Positions 7,848-16,245 of a stretch of DNA of 58,455 bases are shown here, piece by piece. The stretch's first letter is position 1; every line of letters begins with the position of its first letter. The notes under the pieces were generated by a model. That model did not search any database, had not been told where the DNA came from, and worked only from the letters and a program-made list of their open reading frames with translations. The DNA is from Candidatus Peregrinibacteria bacterium (GTDB lineage Bacteria; Patescibacteriota; Gracilibacteria; UBA1369; UBA12463): positions 1 through 58,455 of the forward strand of contig JAPLYO010000032.1 of assembly GCA_026395555.1 (NCBI GenBank). The letters are read 5' to 3'. The position numbers and the translations under genes are program-made.

Positions 7848-8955
7848 CCTTCATGAACTTATCAAACAGGAACTCGGTATCTAACGGACCTGGAGTTGAT
7901 TCTGGGTGAAATTGAACGGCGAAGAAGGGGAGTGTGTTGTGGCGAACGCCCTCTACGGTGCCATCATTGACGTTTTCGAACCATACGGACCAGCTTTTTT
8001 TCGGGAGAGTTTTAGGGTCGACCGCAAAGCCGTGGTTCTGAGTGGTGATGTAGCAGCGCTTGGTGTCGAGGTCCATACAAGGCTGATTCTGTGAGCGGTG
8101 ACCAAATTTCAGCTTGTAGGTCTTGGCTCCGGCAGCGATGGACATGAGTTGATTTCCGAGACAGATTCCAAAGGTTGGAAGCTTGGCATCGAGGGCTTTT
8201 TTGACGATGGCGTGTGTTTCTTTGATCAACATGGGGTCGCCAGGACCGTTTGAGAGGAAGAGACCGTCGCACTTCAGTCCTTTTGCGATAAAGTCGTAAT
8301 TCCATGGAACACGGATAATATTCGCTCCGCGATCGAGAAAGTTTCTGATGGAGTTGTTTTTGATACCACAATCGAGAAGAACGATCGTTTTTGCCTTTCC
8401 CTTAGCCTTTGTGGTCTTGTATGTTACGGGCTCTTTGACGCCGACGGCTGCTACTAAATTGTCTTTGTTCGGGTCGTGAAACTTGCCAGGATCTTTGCCA
8501 TCTACGACGACCTTGCCAAGCATCGCTCCAAATGTACGGAGATGCTGTGTAAGTGCGCGAGTGTCTATTCCGGTGATACCGGGAACGTTATGCTCTTTTA
8601 GCCAGTCTCCAAGCGACATTTTTGCCTGCCAGTGAGAGTAGTTTTCTGAGTATTCACTGACAATAATAGCTGAGGTGTGAATTTTTGGGCTCTCGAATCG
8701 ATCCTCGAGACCATTTGTGATGGTATTTTCCGGAATACCGTAATTACCCACCAGCGGAGAGGTGAAGGTCAAGAGCTGTCCTTCGTATGATGGATCGGTA
8801 AGTGTTTCCGGGTATCCCATCATTCCCGTGTTGAAAACGGCTTCTCCAAGCACTGAAACCGGCGCACCAAAAGAAGTTCCGGTGAAAATAGTACCGTCTT
8901 CCAGTACGAGCTTAGCTGGAATTGCTATCGACTTGGTTGAAATTTTTCCTCTCAT
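7840..8955 (-). CDS. carA: Carbamoyl-phosphate synthase small subunit
   Basis: Glutamine amidotransferase subunit that feeds ammonia to CarB for carbamoyl phosphate, used by PyrB. The N-terminal CarA domain starts at AKLVLEDGTIFTG; the class I amidotransferase domain has the nucleophile Cys in GICLGNQL (about residue 263) and the His-Glu pair in QFHPES. I choose ATG 8955 (371 residues) over the upstream ATG 9015 because family members start close to LVLEDG and a TACAAT box ends 7 nt before 8955; the upstream choice would add 20 unconserved residues and leave just 31 nt to pyrB. carB, usually adjacent, is absent from the window. Confidence 0.93.
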   Translation of the reverse strand: MRGKISTKSIAIPAKLVLEDGTIFTGTSFGAPVSVLGEAVFNTGMMGYPETLTDPSYEGQLLTFTSPLVGNYGIPENTITNGLEDRFESPKIHTSAIIVSEYSENYSHWQAKMSLGDWLKEHNVPGITGIDTRALTQHLRTFGAMLGKVVVDGKDPGKFHDPNKDNLVAAVGVKEPVTYKTTKAKGKAKTIVLLDCGIKNNSIRNFLDRGANIIRVPWNYDFIAKGLKCDGLFLSNGPGDPMLIKETHAIVKKALDAKLPTFGICLGNQLMSIAAGAKTYKLKFGHRSQNQPCMDLDTKRCYITTQNHGFAVDPKTLPKKSWSVWFENVNDGTVEGVRHNTLPFFAVQFHPESTPGPLDTEFLFDKFMKVL

Positions 8956-8991
8956 TGGGCGTATTGTAGATGAGGAATCCCAAAGAGGGAA
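8956..8991 (-). promoter_or_regulatory. carA promoter, leaderless layout
   Basis: Minus strand: weak -35 TTCCCT, 17-nt spacer, TACAAT (8968-8963). The -10 box ends 7 nt before the carA ATG at 8955, giving an expected transcript start at about 8956. Confidence 0.5.
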
Positions 8992-9008
8992 GGAGATTTC
9001 ATGTGAAT

Positions 9009-9046
9009 TTGTCAAACACGGATTATGTTGATATACTTCTGCCGAT
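9009..9046 (+). promoter_or_regulatory. pyrB promoter, leaderless layout
   Basis: TTGTCA (9009-9014), 17-nt spacer, TATACT (9032-9037). Nine nt separate the -10 box from ATG 9047, so the predicted leader is about 2-3 nt. It is divergent from the carA promoter in the same intergenic space. Confidence 0.65.
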
Positions 9047-9997
9047 ATGACTCAAATCAGCTTCAAAGGACGGGATATTCTTTCGACTGAGCAGTTCAGC
9101 CGGGAAGATATTTTGCATGTCTGCGAGGTGGCGAAGTCGTTTGAGAAGGTAGCTCAGAAGCAGGAGACAAGTGATATTATGAAGGGCTGCGTGATGGCCT
9201 CTCTTTTTTATGAGCCTTCTACGAGAACGAGATTGTCTTTTGAGACGGCGATGAAGAGACTTGGAGGAATGGTCGTAACGGCAGCAAGTGAAGATACTTC
9301 GTCACTCTCTAAGGGAGAGACGTTTTATGATACGGGAAAAATGGTCAGTGCTTATGCGGATGTGGTTGCTATGCGACATCCGAAAAGAGGAAGTGTTGAT
9401 GAACTCGCTCGAGGATGTAGCGTTCCGGTGATAAATGCCGGAGACGGTCCCGGGCAGCATCCTACACAGGCGCTTTTGGATATTTATACGATTATGAAGG
9501 AGAGAGGAACGGTGGATGGTTTGACGGTGTGTTTGGCCGGCGACCTGAAATATGGACGTACGGTGCACTCACTTTTGATGCTTTTGCGACACTTTAGCGT
9601 GAAGTTGGTTTTTGCTTCGCCGGCTGAGTTGCGAATGCCAGATGAGTACAAAGAATATCTGCGTGATAAAAATGTAGACTTCAAAGAAGTAGATAGCCTT
9701 GAGGAAGGAATTCGAGGAAGTGACGTATTGTATATGACACGCGTTCAACAGGAACGATTTGAGGATCGTGCGGAGTATGAGCGTTTGAAATTGGCTTTCG
9801 TACTTGATTATTCCATGCTTGAGCGATGTGGTGGTGTGACCGGATCAAGTGCAATTACCATCATGCATCCACTGCCACGAGTTGGAGAGATATCTATGGA
9901 CGTAGATGACCTTCCAGGCGCGGCGTACTTCCGTCAGGCAGCAAATGGCGTACCGATCCGTATGGCACTTCTGGCTTTTGTAACGGGAAGAATCTAA
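9047..9997 (+). CDS. pyrB: Aspartate carbamoyltransferase catalytic subunit
   Basis: Joins carbamoyl phosphate and aspartate to N-carbamoylaspartate, the second step of pyrimidine synthesis. The 316 residues include the carbamoyl-phosphate motif YEPSTRTRLSFE (S58-T59-R60-T61-R62), SLSKGETFYDT, ADVVAMRHP, HPTQALLDIYTI, and near the end MHPLPR. Length matches catalytic chains (about 305-315). No regulatory pyrI gene is nearby, so the enzyme is probably an unregulated trimer or is controlled otherwise. It is followed 10 nt later by pyrC, clearly as one operon. Confidence 0.97.
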   Translation: MTQISFKGRDILSTEQFSREDILHVCEVAKSFEKVAQKQETSDIMKGCVMASLFYEPSTRTRLSFETAMKRLGGMVVTAASEDTSSLSKGETFYDTGKMVSAYADVVAMRHPKRGSVDELARGCSVPVINAGDGPGQHPTQALLDIYTIMKERGTVDGLTVCLAGDLKYGRTVHSLLMLLRHFSVKLVFASPAELRMPDEYKEYLRDKNVDFKEVDSLEEGIRGSDVLYMTRVQQERFEDRAEYERLKLAFVLDYSMLERCGGVTGSSAITIMHPLPRVGEISMDVDDLPGAAYFRQAANGVPIRMALLAFVTGRI

Positions 9998-10007
9998 TTC
10001 AATCTCT

Positions 10008-11324
10008 ATGGTAGATCTTGTACTGAAAAAAGGTAGAATCGTTTTTCCGGATGGTATCCGTGAGGGTGATGTCGTTATTGAGCGAGGAGTTATTGTGGAA
10101 ATTACTTCAGATTACAAAGAAGAGGCGAAGAAGGTTATCGACTGCCAAGATAAGTTTATTTTTCCCGGAGTGATCGACGCGCATGTACACATGCGCGTGC
10201 CAGGCGCTCCCTACAAGGAAGACTTTACTACGGGTTCGATGGCGGCGGTTTCGGGTGGTGTAACCGGTTTTCTCGATATGCCGAATAATGTTCCGCCGAT
10301 TATTTCGAAGAAAATGTTAGCTGAAAAACGTGACTTGATTGGGGATAATTCTTTTGCAAATTACGGATTTTTCTTTGGGGCTACCGATGACAACGTGGAT
10401 GAAATTAAGCGACTCAGTAATATTGCCGGAATAAAAGTCTACATGGGTGAGACGACGGGAAATCTGATTGTTCGCAAAGATGAGACGATGGAGGATATTT
10501 TTTCCTATGGAAAATTCCCAGTTGTTGTTCATGCGGAGAGCCAGGAGTGTTTGGAGCGATTTGCCGCAGAGTATGCCGGTGAGGACGCTCGGGCTCGTAG
10601 TGATTATCACTCAGTGGTGCGACCGCCGGAGTGCGCTCGTGAAGCGGTGAAACACGTGCTCCATCTTGCGAAAAAATACGATGCCTCGGTTCACATTGCT
10701 CATGTTACGACGGCTGAGGAGTTGGATATCATTCGTAAATTTAAATCAGAAAAAGTTACCTGCGAGGTAACACCTCATCATTTGATATTCGACACGACGT
10801 CATATGAGAAGCTTTCTACCCGTCTTAAGGTAAATCCTCCAATCAGAAGTAAGGAGGACACCGAAGCTCTTTGGACTGCGATAAATGATGGGACGATTGA
10901 TATCGTTTCTTCTGATCATGCTCCTCATTTGCTTAATGAAAAAGATACTCCATATGAAGAATGCCCAGCCGGCGTTCCCGGCATTGAGACTATTTTGCCG
11001 ATCATGCTTGATGCCGTAAACCGCGGACTTTTGACGTTGGATCGTGCGGCGCAACTTCTTTCTCAAAAGCCAGCAGATATTTTTCATATTAAAAATAAAG
11101 GAAGAATTGAGGTTAATTATGATGCTGATCTCGTTATTCTCGATATGGATTTGGAAAAAACTATCACGAATGACAAGCTTCTTACGAAATGTGCTTGGTC
11201 GCCGTTTGACGGTATGACCCTCAAGGGTTGGCCTATTACCACTATTATTGGTGGTGAGGTGATCTATGATGATGGTAAATTTGTATCGGCTAGACGTGGA
11301 AGAGAGTTTAATTTTGAAGAGTAA
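10008..11324 (+). CDS. pyrC: Dihydroorotase
   Basis: Cyclises carbamoylaspartate to dihydroorotate. This is a class I dihydroorotase/amidohydrolase of 438 residues. Metal ligands are visible: the H-x-H pair H59/H61 in DAHVHMRVPG (usually HVHLREPG, so two substitutions), the lysine in IKVYMGETTGNL that would be carbamylated, VVVHAESQ, HIAHVTTAEE and the aspartate in SSDHAPH. The N- and C-terminal beta-sandwich strands typical of the family are present (VDLVLKKGRIV; GEVIYDDGKFV). It is the second gene of the pyrB-pyrC pair. Confidence 0.95.
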   Translation: MVDLVLKKGRIVFPDGIREGDVVIERGVIVEITSDYKEEAKKVIDCQDKFIFPGVIDAHVHMRVPGAPYKEDFTTGSMAAVSGGVTGFLDMPNNVPPIISKKMLAEKRDLIGDNSFANYGFFFGATDDNVDEIKRLSNIAGIKVYMGETTGNLIVRKDETMEDIFSYGKFPVVVHAESQECLERFAAEYAGEDARARSDYHSVVRPPECAREAVKHVLHLAKKYDASVHIAHVTTAEELDIIRKFKSEKVTCEVTPHHLIFDTTSYEKLSTRLKVNPPIRSKEDTEALWTAINDGTIDIVSSDHAPHLLNEKDTPYEECPAGVPGIETILPIMLDAVNRGLLTLDRAAQLLSQKPADIFHIKNKGRIEVNYDADLVILDMDLEKTITNDKLLTKCAWSPFDGMTLKGWPITTIIGGEVIYDDGKFVSARRGREFNFEE

Positions 11325-11447
11325 ATTTGAGTTTAGCAGCTTCAATGCGACGTTATTTGCATAATCCTGTAACGCTTATTTTTGGTTGAGGTATTCATCT
11401 ACGAACGGCCTTCACATTATAACGCTATTTTCTTACCCCTTTTCCTT

Positions 11448-12569
11448 ATGATTGCACGAATTGTTCGCTCGCTTGGAATCTTTACCGCCGCTGCGGTTCT
11501 CGTCGTCTCGACTGTTCCTGTTTCCACTGTTTCCGCCATGGGACTTGAAGATATCACGACGAAGCTTCAGCTCACGGGCTATACAGAAAACTGCGGACTG
11601 ATGCTTAACTGGACTACTCTTTCTTCTTGGAATGAAACGTATGCTGATGGTTATGCTCTTATTCGTACTGATCTTGACTCGAAATCACCGTTTGCCATGC
11701 TTCGTAAGACGAACGCCAATAAGGATTACTATCATTTCGTACAGATTCCCGCTGGAACATATTCATGGAGAGTGGTTCCGTATGCTTACGATATTCAGGG
11801 ATTTCGATATGGAAGACAGAGCGATACGCTTACGTTGAATGTTTCATGTAATGCTGCGGTCACCCCTACTCCCGTTCCTGCTCCTATGCCCTTGCCAGTT
11901 CCGTTGCCATCACCTATCTCGACTCCCGCACCAATCTCAAAGAAGGCTACCGTCAACCTTAGTGTAAGCGGATGGGAGAATGGGAAAATTCCAACGTTTG
12001 CTTATTCCATGAAAGGGAATGTTGCATTTGATGCTTATCGCCTGGAGCGATGGAAAATTTCTTCTCAAAATCTTAAAATTCCCGGATCATTTGTCTCGAC
12101 GAATGTTGATAAGTGGTCAAGCAATACTACGTGGTACAACGTAGAGCCGGGTGCTACATATTTATATCGAATGACTGCCGTCAAGAATGTCGGTTCCAAC
12201 AAGAAAATTGTTGCTCAGCCTGCTAATACCTTGAGGGTTTCTATTCCGGCCGAAAACGTAGCAATAGGCGTTCCTGATATTATTTCTCCAGATGACAATG
12301 CTATTTTAACGAGCTATCCACGTCAGGCGCTATTGCGCTGGAGTTCTGTTTCGGATGCATACAAGTATCACGTCGAAATCCAGTGTGATAACTGCGGAAG
12401 TACCGATTGGCAGACGGTTCAGACCTATTCTACCCCAGATACGTCATATCTAACCTCCGCTCTTCCTGGTGACAACGAGTATCGATTCCGTATTCAGACG
12501 ATGAATAATAGTTATGCGACAGGCGAGTGGTCCGAATATTCATATTTCAGTTTCAATACCAATAAGTAG
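11448..12569 (+). CDS. Secreted protein with fibronectin-type-III-like domains
   Basis: The ATG at 11448 opens a clear signal peptide (MIARIVRSLGIFTAAAVL, cleavage expected after VSA at about residue 31); the TTG 66 nt upstream would spoil it. The mature protein of about 340 residues has three beta-rich domains: residues 36-125, a Pro-rich linker with PVP and PLP repeats (about 132-160), then 160-265 and 270-373. The repeated pattern W-x-x-V ... YRF-x-V resembles Fn3 modules (for example ALLRWSSVSDAYKYHVEI ... NEYRFRIQT). Cysteine pairs occur in domains 1 and 3. A surface-exposed or released binding protein is likely; the ligand is unknown. A terminator follows. Confidence 0.7.
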   Translation: MIARIVRSLGIFTAAAVLVVSTVPVSTVSAMGLEDITTKLQLTGYTENCGLMLNWTTLSSWNETYADGYALIRTDLDSKSPFAMLRKTNANKDYYHFVQIPAGTYSWRVVPYAYDIQGFRYGRQSDTLTLNVSCNAAVTPTPVPAPMPLPVPLPSPISTPAPISKKATVNLSVSGWENGKIPTFAYSMKGNVAFDAYRLERWKISSQNLKIPGSFVSTNVDKWSSNTTWYNVEPGATYLYRMTAVKNVGSNKKIVAQPANTLRVSIPAENVAIGVPDIISPDDNAILTSYPRQALLRWSSVSDAYKYHVEIQCDNCGSTDWQTVQTYSTPDTSYLTSALPGDNEYRFRIQTMNNSYATGEWSEYSYFSFNTNK

Positions 12570-12590
12570 GTTTTTGAATAATCAAAAGAG

Positions 12591-12621
12591 GACGCCCTAC
12601 GAAAGAGGGCGTCTTTTTTTT
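12591..12621 (+). terminator. Intrinsic terminator of the Fn3-like gene
   Basis: GACGCCCT (12591-12598) pairs with AGGGCGTC (12606-12613) around a 7-nt loop and is followed by eight T residues. It also faces the end of the convergent gene at 12636 and may serve both, though the other side is less T-rich. Confidence 0.9.
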
Positions 12622-12635
12622 GAATGATGATTTAT

Positions 12636-14438
12636 TTAGAGTGCCATGTACGGCAATGTTTCTCCTACAATCTCTCCGACGTGAATGAACTTTCCGGCAT
12701 GTGCAAGTCGTTTGCTCATGATAAGCGCATCGATTGGAACGAGGATTTTTTTTGAGTATCCCATTGATTCAGCCACTTTTCCAAGCTTACTTAGGCCACC
12801 GCCGAGCATGGCGAGAGAGGCGAGAAATGAAATGACCGGTGCAATCTTGTTTGTTGTCGATGTCTGTTCGTAGGCGATTTTCACGCTCTGAAGAAGAGCG
12901 CTCCAATCTTCATACGACATAGCTGACATGATTTTCGCGCTTTTGTATATTTCGTAATACGTCTCGGGATTAAGAAGACTGAATATACCTTTCACGGCAG
13001 ATTCGATGCCATTCATGGGTGCCGCTGCGAGACGGTCGATGTCATTGAGTTTTCCTTTCTGACCCGTTGACCATTGAACGAATTTGTCAGTATAGGACTC
13101 GGGAAATAGCATTTCATACACGTCATCTGCGAACTTTTTTAGTTCTTTTTTCTGTTCCTGCGAAAGGGATTTTTCATCGAAGTCTATCTCGCCTCTCATC
13201 ATTTTTGCGAGATGCTCTTTTTCTTCTTTTGAGGTTTCTTTGGCGTCCGGCCCTTGTATCTCCGTTCGAATATATCCGAATGTTTCATTTATTTTTGCAG
13301 CCAGCTCGTTATATGTTTTTATGGCTTTTTCATAATCATACTTTTTTATTTTTTCTCCCATTCCGTTATTAATAACGATTAAGGCCGTACTGAGAAGACT
13401 CATATTCTTCATGAGATCGGGATGTTTTTCCTGTAGTGTTTTGAATTCTTCCGGATAGTTTTTTTCAAAATCCCTGAAGTGTTGAGCGATACGATTTGCG
13501 CTTTCATACGCCATTATTACCTTCTTATTTTCTATTTTCTTTTCTATCGTGCCTAGAGTATTTTCTGATATTTCTGTTTTCGTAGCTAAGAGATTTTTCT
13601 TTTCCATGAGTGCCACTCCGGCTTTTTTTAGGTCCTTCATTTTTGTCGTAGCTATGGTTTTTAACTCCTCTTCTTTGTTTTTTCCTTTTGTGAGAAGTGC
13701 ATAGGCTTCGTTGAAGTCGCCATTTGATGTTTTGGTAAGTACTTTTGTGAGTGTGTTGTCATCAACATCGATACCCCATGTATCCTTTAAATATTTTTTT
13801 ACCTTCTCTAAGCCTAAAAGTGAACCTATTCCAAAACCTAAACCAATGGTAATAATTCCACCAAGGAGAAGGATTTTCCACCAGGCTGTTTTCTTTTCTT
13901 CGGGTTTTTCTTGCTCGGATTCGTGTTTAGAGAGGAGACGGTAGGCGCCATAAAGTCCAATCGATCCCGCAAGCATCGCAAGAACGGTTCCACGATTATT
14001 TTTGAGTAACTTCCATGCAATGTTTTTGCTATCTCCTATTATGGAGAGCTGTGACTTCATGTTGTTTACCACCTTTCCCCACGAATCGCCGATCTCTTTG
14101 GTTATGCCCGAGGATAAGCCATTTTTGCAGTCAATAAGCTTCATGAGAGAAGCTCGTTCCGCCTCGCTCAGGTGTTTCGTGATCTCTTCTTTGAGCTTGA
14201 TCGAGGCGATATTTTCAATCGTTTCGTGATCTACCCCGAGGCGATTTAATCTATGAGGAAGTGTCGATATCACGCTCGCAAAGGCCTCAACGCCCTCATC
14301 TCCTGATGTATTTTCGCCCTGCAAATTCAGTGAGTGAATGAGTTGGGCGGTTGTATCGAGTTTTTGCGCTAAATCCAGACCGATTCCCGTGTCTTTCTTT
14401 TCGCTCGCTTCTCGATGATTCTGTTTTGGAGATGGCAT
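12636..14438 (-). CDS. Unknown 600-residue protein with membrane segments
   Basis: No recognised domain. The N-terminal ~140 residues are soluble and charged. Two hydrophobic segments follow at about 150-168 (VLAMLAGSIGLYGAYRLL) and 188-211 (ILLLGGIITIGLGFGIG), separated by a Glu/Lys-rich stretch; a long helical, Lys/Glu-rich middle (about 220-460) looks like coiled coil; a third hydrophobic stretch (ISFLASLAMLGGGL) lies near 540-555. There is no signal peptide. It is transcribed 12 nt after the lipoprotein gene, so the two probably share an operon. Together with the 1069-residue protein at 26310 it belongs to a class of large lineage-specific proteins. Confidence 0.7.
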   Translation of the reverse strand: MPSPKQNHREASEKKDTGIGLDLAQKLDTTAQLIHSLNLQGENTSGDEGVEAFASVISTLPHRLNRLGVDHETIENIASIKLKEEITKHLSEAERASLMKLIDCKNGLSSGITKEIGDSWGKVVNNMKSQLSIIGDSKNIAWKLLKNNRGTVLAMLAGSIGLYGAYRLLSKHESEQEKPEEKKTAWWKILLLGGIITIGLGFGIGSLLGLEKVKKYLKDTWGIDVDDNTLTKVLTKTSNGDFNEAYALLTKGKNKEEELKTIATTKMKDLKKAGVALMEKKNLLATKTEISENTLGTIEKKIENKKVIMAYESANRIAQHFRDFEKNYPEEFKTLQEKHPDLMKNMSLLSTALIVINNGMGEKIKKYDYEKAIKTYNELAAKINETFGYIRTEIQGPDAKETSKEEKEHLAKMMRGEIDFDEKSLSQEQKKELKKFADDVYEMLFPESYTDKFVQWSTGQKGKLNDIDRLAAAPMNGIESAVKGIFSLLNPETYYEIYKSAKIMSAMSYEDWSALLQSVKIAYEQTSTTNKIAPVISFLASLAMLGGGLSKLGKVAESMGYSKKILVPIDALIMSKRLAHAGKFIHVGEIVGETLPYMAL

Positions 14439-14450
14439 AAATGAGATGGT

Positions 14451-14963
14451 TTATTTCTTGGCTATTGAAGTTGTTACTTTTGTGGCGAGGTCTTTGTCAG
14501 CCGTGCGATAACTAATCATGACGAGCAGATTTTCGGCACCTACATCAATAAATCCTGTATTCATCGTTGGACTAATTTGCTTTACGATGGCGAACTGCGC
14601 ATCAATTTCTTTCTTGAGGTCACTTATTTTCTCTGGCTTTGAGAGCTCAAGAACGGTGACATCGACATTGTTTCCATCTGTTCCTTTCATTTTGAATTTT
14701 GTACCTTTTGATACGGTATCTTTTGTCATTAATTTTGCAATTTTTGTCGCCTGGTCTTCGACAGTAAACGTAAATCCTCCTGCGGTTAATCTTGTTCCTA
14801 TATCTGCGCCGGTCATGACGGATGTTGCTGGAGCGGTCTGAGTGGTAGCTGCTGGCGTAGTGGTGACTACCGGAGTGACGGCGCTATTTCCGCAGCCTGA
14901 AAGTATGAGTGTGCCGACGATGGCGCTTACGCAGAGAACGGGAGTGAGAAGATTTTTTCGCAT
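14451..14963 (-). CDS. Lipoprotein of unknown function
   Basis: Starting at ATG 14963 the protein (170 residues) opens with a lipoprotein signal, MRKNLLTPVL... ending in the lipobox LILSGC, so Cys22 would be lipidated. A Thr/Ala/Pro-rich linker (about 25-50) leads to a small alpha/beta domain with no recognised family. The longer version from 15023 would bury the signal peptide and is unlikely. The upstream promoter (14994-15023) fits this start. Co-transcription with the membrane protein that follows suggests an envelope role; this is inference. Confidence 0.75.
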   Translation of the reverse strand: MRKNLLTPVLCVSAIVGTLILSGCGNSAVTPVVTTTPAATTQTAPATSVMTGADIGTRLTAGGFTFTVEDQATKIAKLMTKDTVSKGTKFKMKGTDGNNVDVTVLELSKPEKISDLKKEIDAQFAIVKQISPTMNTGFIDVGAENLLVMISYRTADKDLATKVTTSIAKK

Positions 14964-14993
14964 AAAGAGAGTTAGGTTAAGGATGGTATCTAA

Positions 14994-15023
14994 ATTGTAG
15001 ATGAATTGGGGATGATAGGGCAA
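14994..15023 (-). promoter_or_regulatory. Promoter of the lipoprotein operon
   Basis: Minus strand: TTGCCC (15023-15018), 18-nt spacer, TACAAT (14999-14994). The leader would be about 25 nt. It diverges from the promoter at 15064-15092. Confidence 0.5.
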
Positions 15024-15063
15024 TGAATCGGTGCTTTGAATGGTGGTAATTTAGCTTTAGTAG

Positions 15064-15092
15064 TTGACATATTTTGAAATAGTTGGTAAAGT
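15064..15092 (+). promoter_or_regulatory. Promoter of the unknown gene at 15123
   Basis: Perfect -35 TTGACA (15064-15069), 17-nt spacer, TAAAGT (15087-15092). The leader would be about 24 nt and carries no Shine-Dalgarno sequence. Confidence 0.65.
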
Positions 15093-15122
15093 ACACTCTT
15101 TGGTTTATTTACTAAGCCTTTT

Positions 15123-16199
15123 ATGACTCAACCTTCACGACTTCATTCCGTTCCAGCTTCGATTTCGACGCCTGAGAATAGTAGAGATGCCGCCATGCGT
15201 GCACTTGGTGCTTTGGGTGCTTATATTACTCCGGAGATGAGAGCGACGGTGTTAGCGAGAATTGAGGCGGATTGTGGTGCTACGGCCGGTCAGATTGCAT
15301 CGGTTACCAGTACTGATGTGATAGAAAAACCTTCGCGTGTAGTTACAGACTGGAGAGAAGTCGACGAGATTATGGGCGGTGCGAGTAGGAACTTTTTTGG
15401 TCCGGGCTTCTTGAAAAGCGAGAGGGGTATCGTTATTCCATCTGCACGTATTCCAAAAATTCGCATGACAGAGGCGGAGGTTGTGAGTGCGATACGCCTA
15501 GGGCATACGATTTCTCTTCATTCAAATAAACTTGGGAATGAAATGCCATCAACGATGCTAGATATTCGAGAGGACGAGCTGCAGCGGCATGGTCGCACTA
15601 TTCTTACAGAGACTCCTCGTGGGCATTTAGAAACATTCATGCATTCTGCGGATAAACTCGAGTGGAGGCAGACCTCGATTGGAGTTGTTCCGGGAACGAA
15701 TGGATTGAATTACCTTCAGCAAATGGATGTACTTGTTTCCTATTTGAAATCTGAAGTAGTAAAGGGAAGACCTCTTTCTGTTCCTGAGCTGTTGGCTGTT
15801 AGTGAGTTTGAACGACGAAGAGCAGAACTGGAGTTGCTTCTGATCGATTGGGATAAGGATCATAAAGCGATTAAGTCTCGTGATGGAAAACCTATGTTGA
15901 ACTGGCAAGTCGCAGCAGACATTATGGCAAATCTTACTATTACGAAGTTAGTTCGCCCGACTACCGTTGGACTTCTCAATGACATTGCGAACGCGCAAAG
16001 TGCAAAAATTCCTATGCTTACCCGTGATTTTACGGCAACAGCGGATCGTTATTCATTTGGATCATTTGTGGCCCTTGGGCCTGTGGGTGATCGCGGAGCT
16101 TGTCTGGATTGCTGGAATCCGGTTGCAGCGAAAAGTAATTATGGAGCGATTTTTTCCTATAATCGATCTGCTAGGTCGACTGATGAGTTGAGCTCGTAA
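15123..16199 (+). CDS. Hypothetical protein, 358 residues
   Basis: No family recognised. It is a soluble protein without signal peptide or membrane segment. The first ~70 residues are Ala/Thr-rich with predicted helices, residues 75-180 look alpha/beta, and a helical part (about 195-290) contains a Glu/Arg-rich stretch (SEFERRRAELELLLIDWDKD). Near the end a C-x-x-C (GACLDCWNP) could bind metal. It has its own strong promoter and sits between the two halves of the pyrimidine cluster, 46 nt before pyrD, but nothing in it points to pyrimidine metabolism. Confidence 0.7.
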   Translation: MTQPSRLHSVPASISTPENSRDAAMRALGALGAYITPEMRATVLARIEADCGATAGQIASVTSTDVIEKPSRVVTDWREVDEIMGGASRNFFGPGFLKSERGIVIPSARIPKIRMTEAEVVSAIRLGHTISLHSNKLGNEMPSTMLDIREDELQRHGRTILTETPRGHLETFMHSADKLEWRQTSIGVVPGTNGLNYLQQMDVLVSYLKSEVVKGRPLSVPELLAVSEFERRRAELELLLIDWDKDHKAIKSRDGKPMLNWQVAADIMANLTITKLVRPTTVGLLNDIANAQSAKIPMLTRDFTATADRYSFGSFVALGPVGDRGACLDCWNPVAAKSNYGAIFSYNRSARSTDELSS

Positions 16200-16210
16200 G
16201 TTTTGATCTA

Positions 16211-16245
16211 TTGTCTCAGCGGGTATTTCTGCTATAGTTCCCGCA
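16211..16245 (+). promoter_or_regulatory. pyrD promoter with embedded inverted repeat, leaderless layout
   Basis: TTGTCT (16211-16216), 16-nt spacer, TATAGT (16233-16238), then 7 nt to ATG 16246, so the transcript should begin at or next to the start codon. GCGGG (16219-16223) and CCCGC (16240-16244) form an inverted repeat that brackets the -10 box, a possible operator. Confidence 0.6.

Noticed and set aside
11382..11447. TTG start for the Fn3-like secreted protein
   Set aside because: It would put 22 residues ahead of a clear signal peptide; the ATG at 11448 gives a normal signal.
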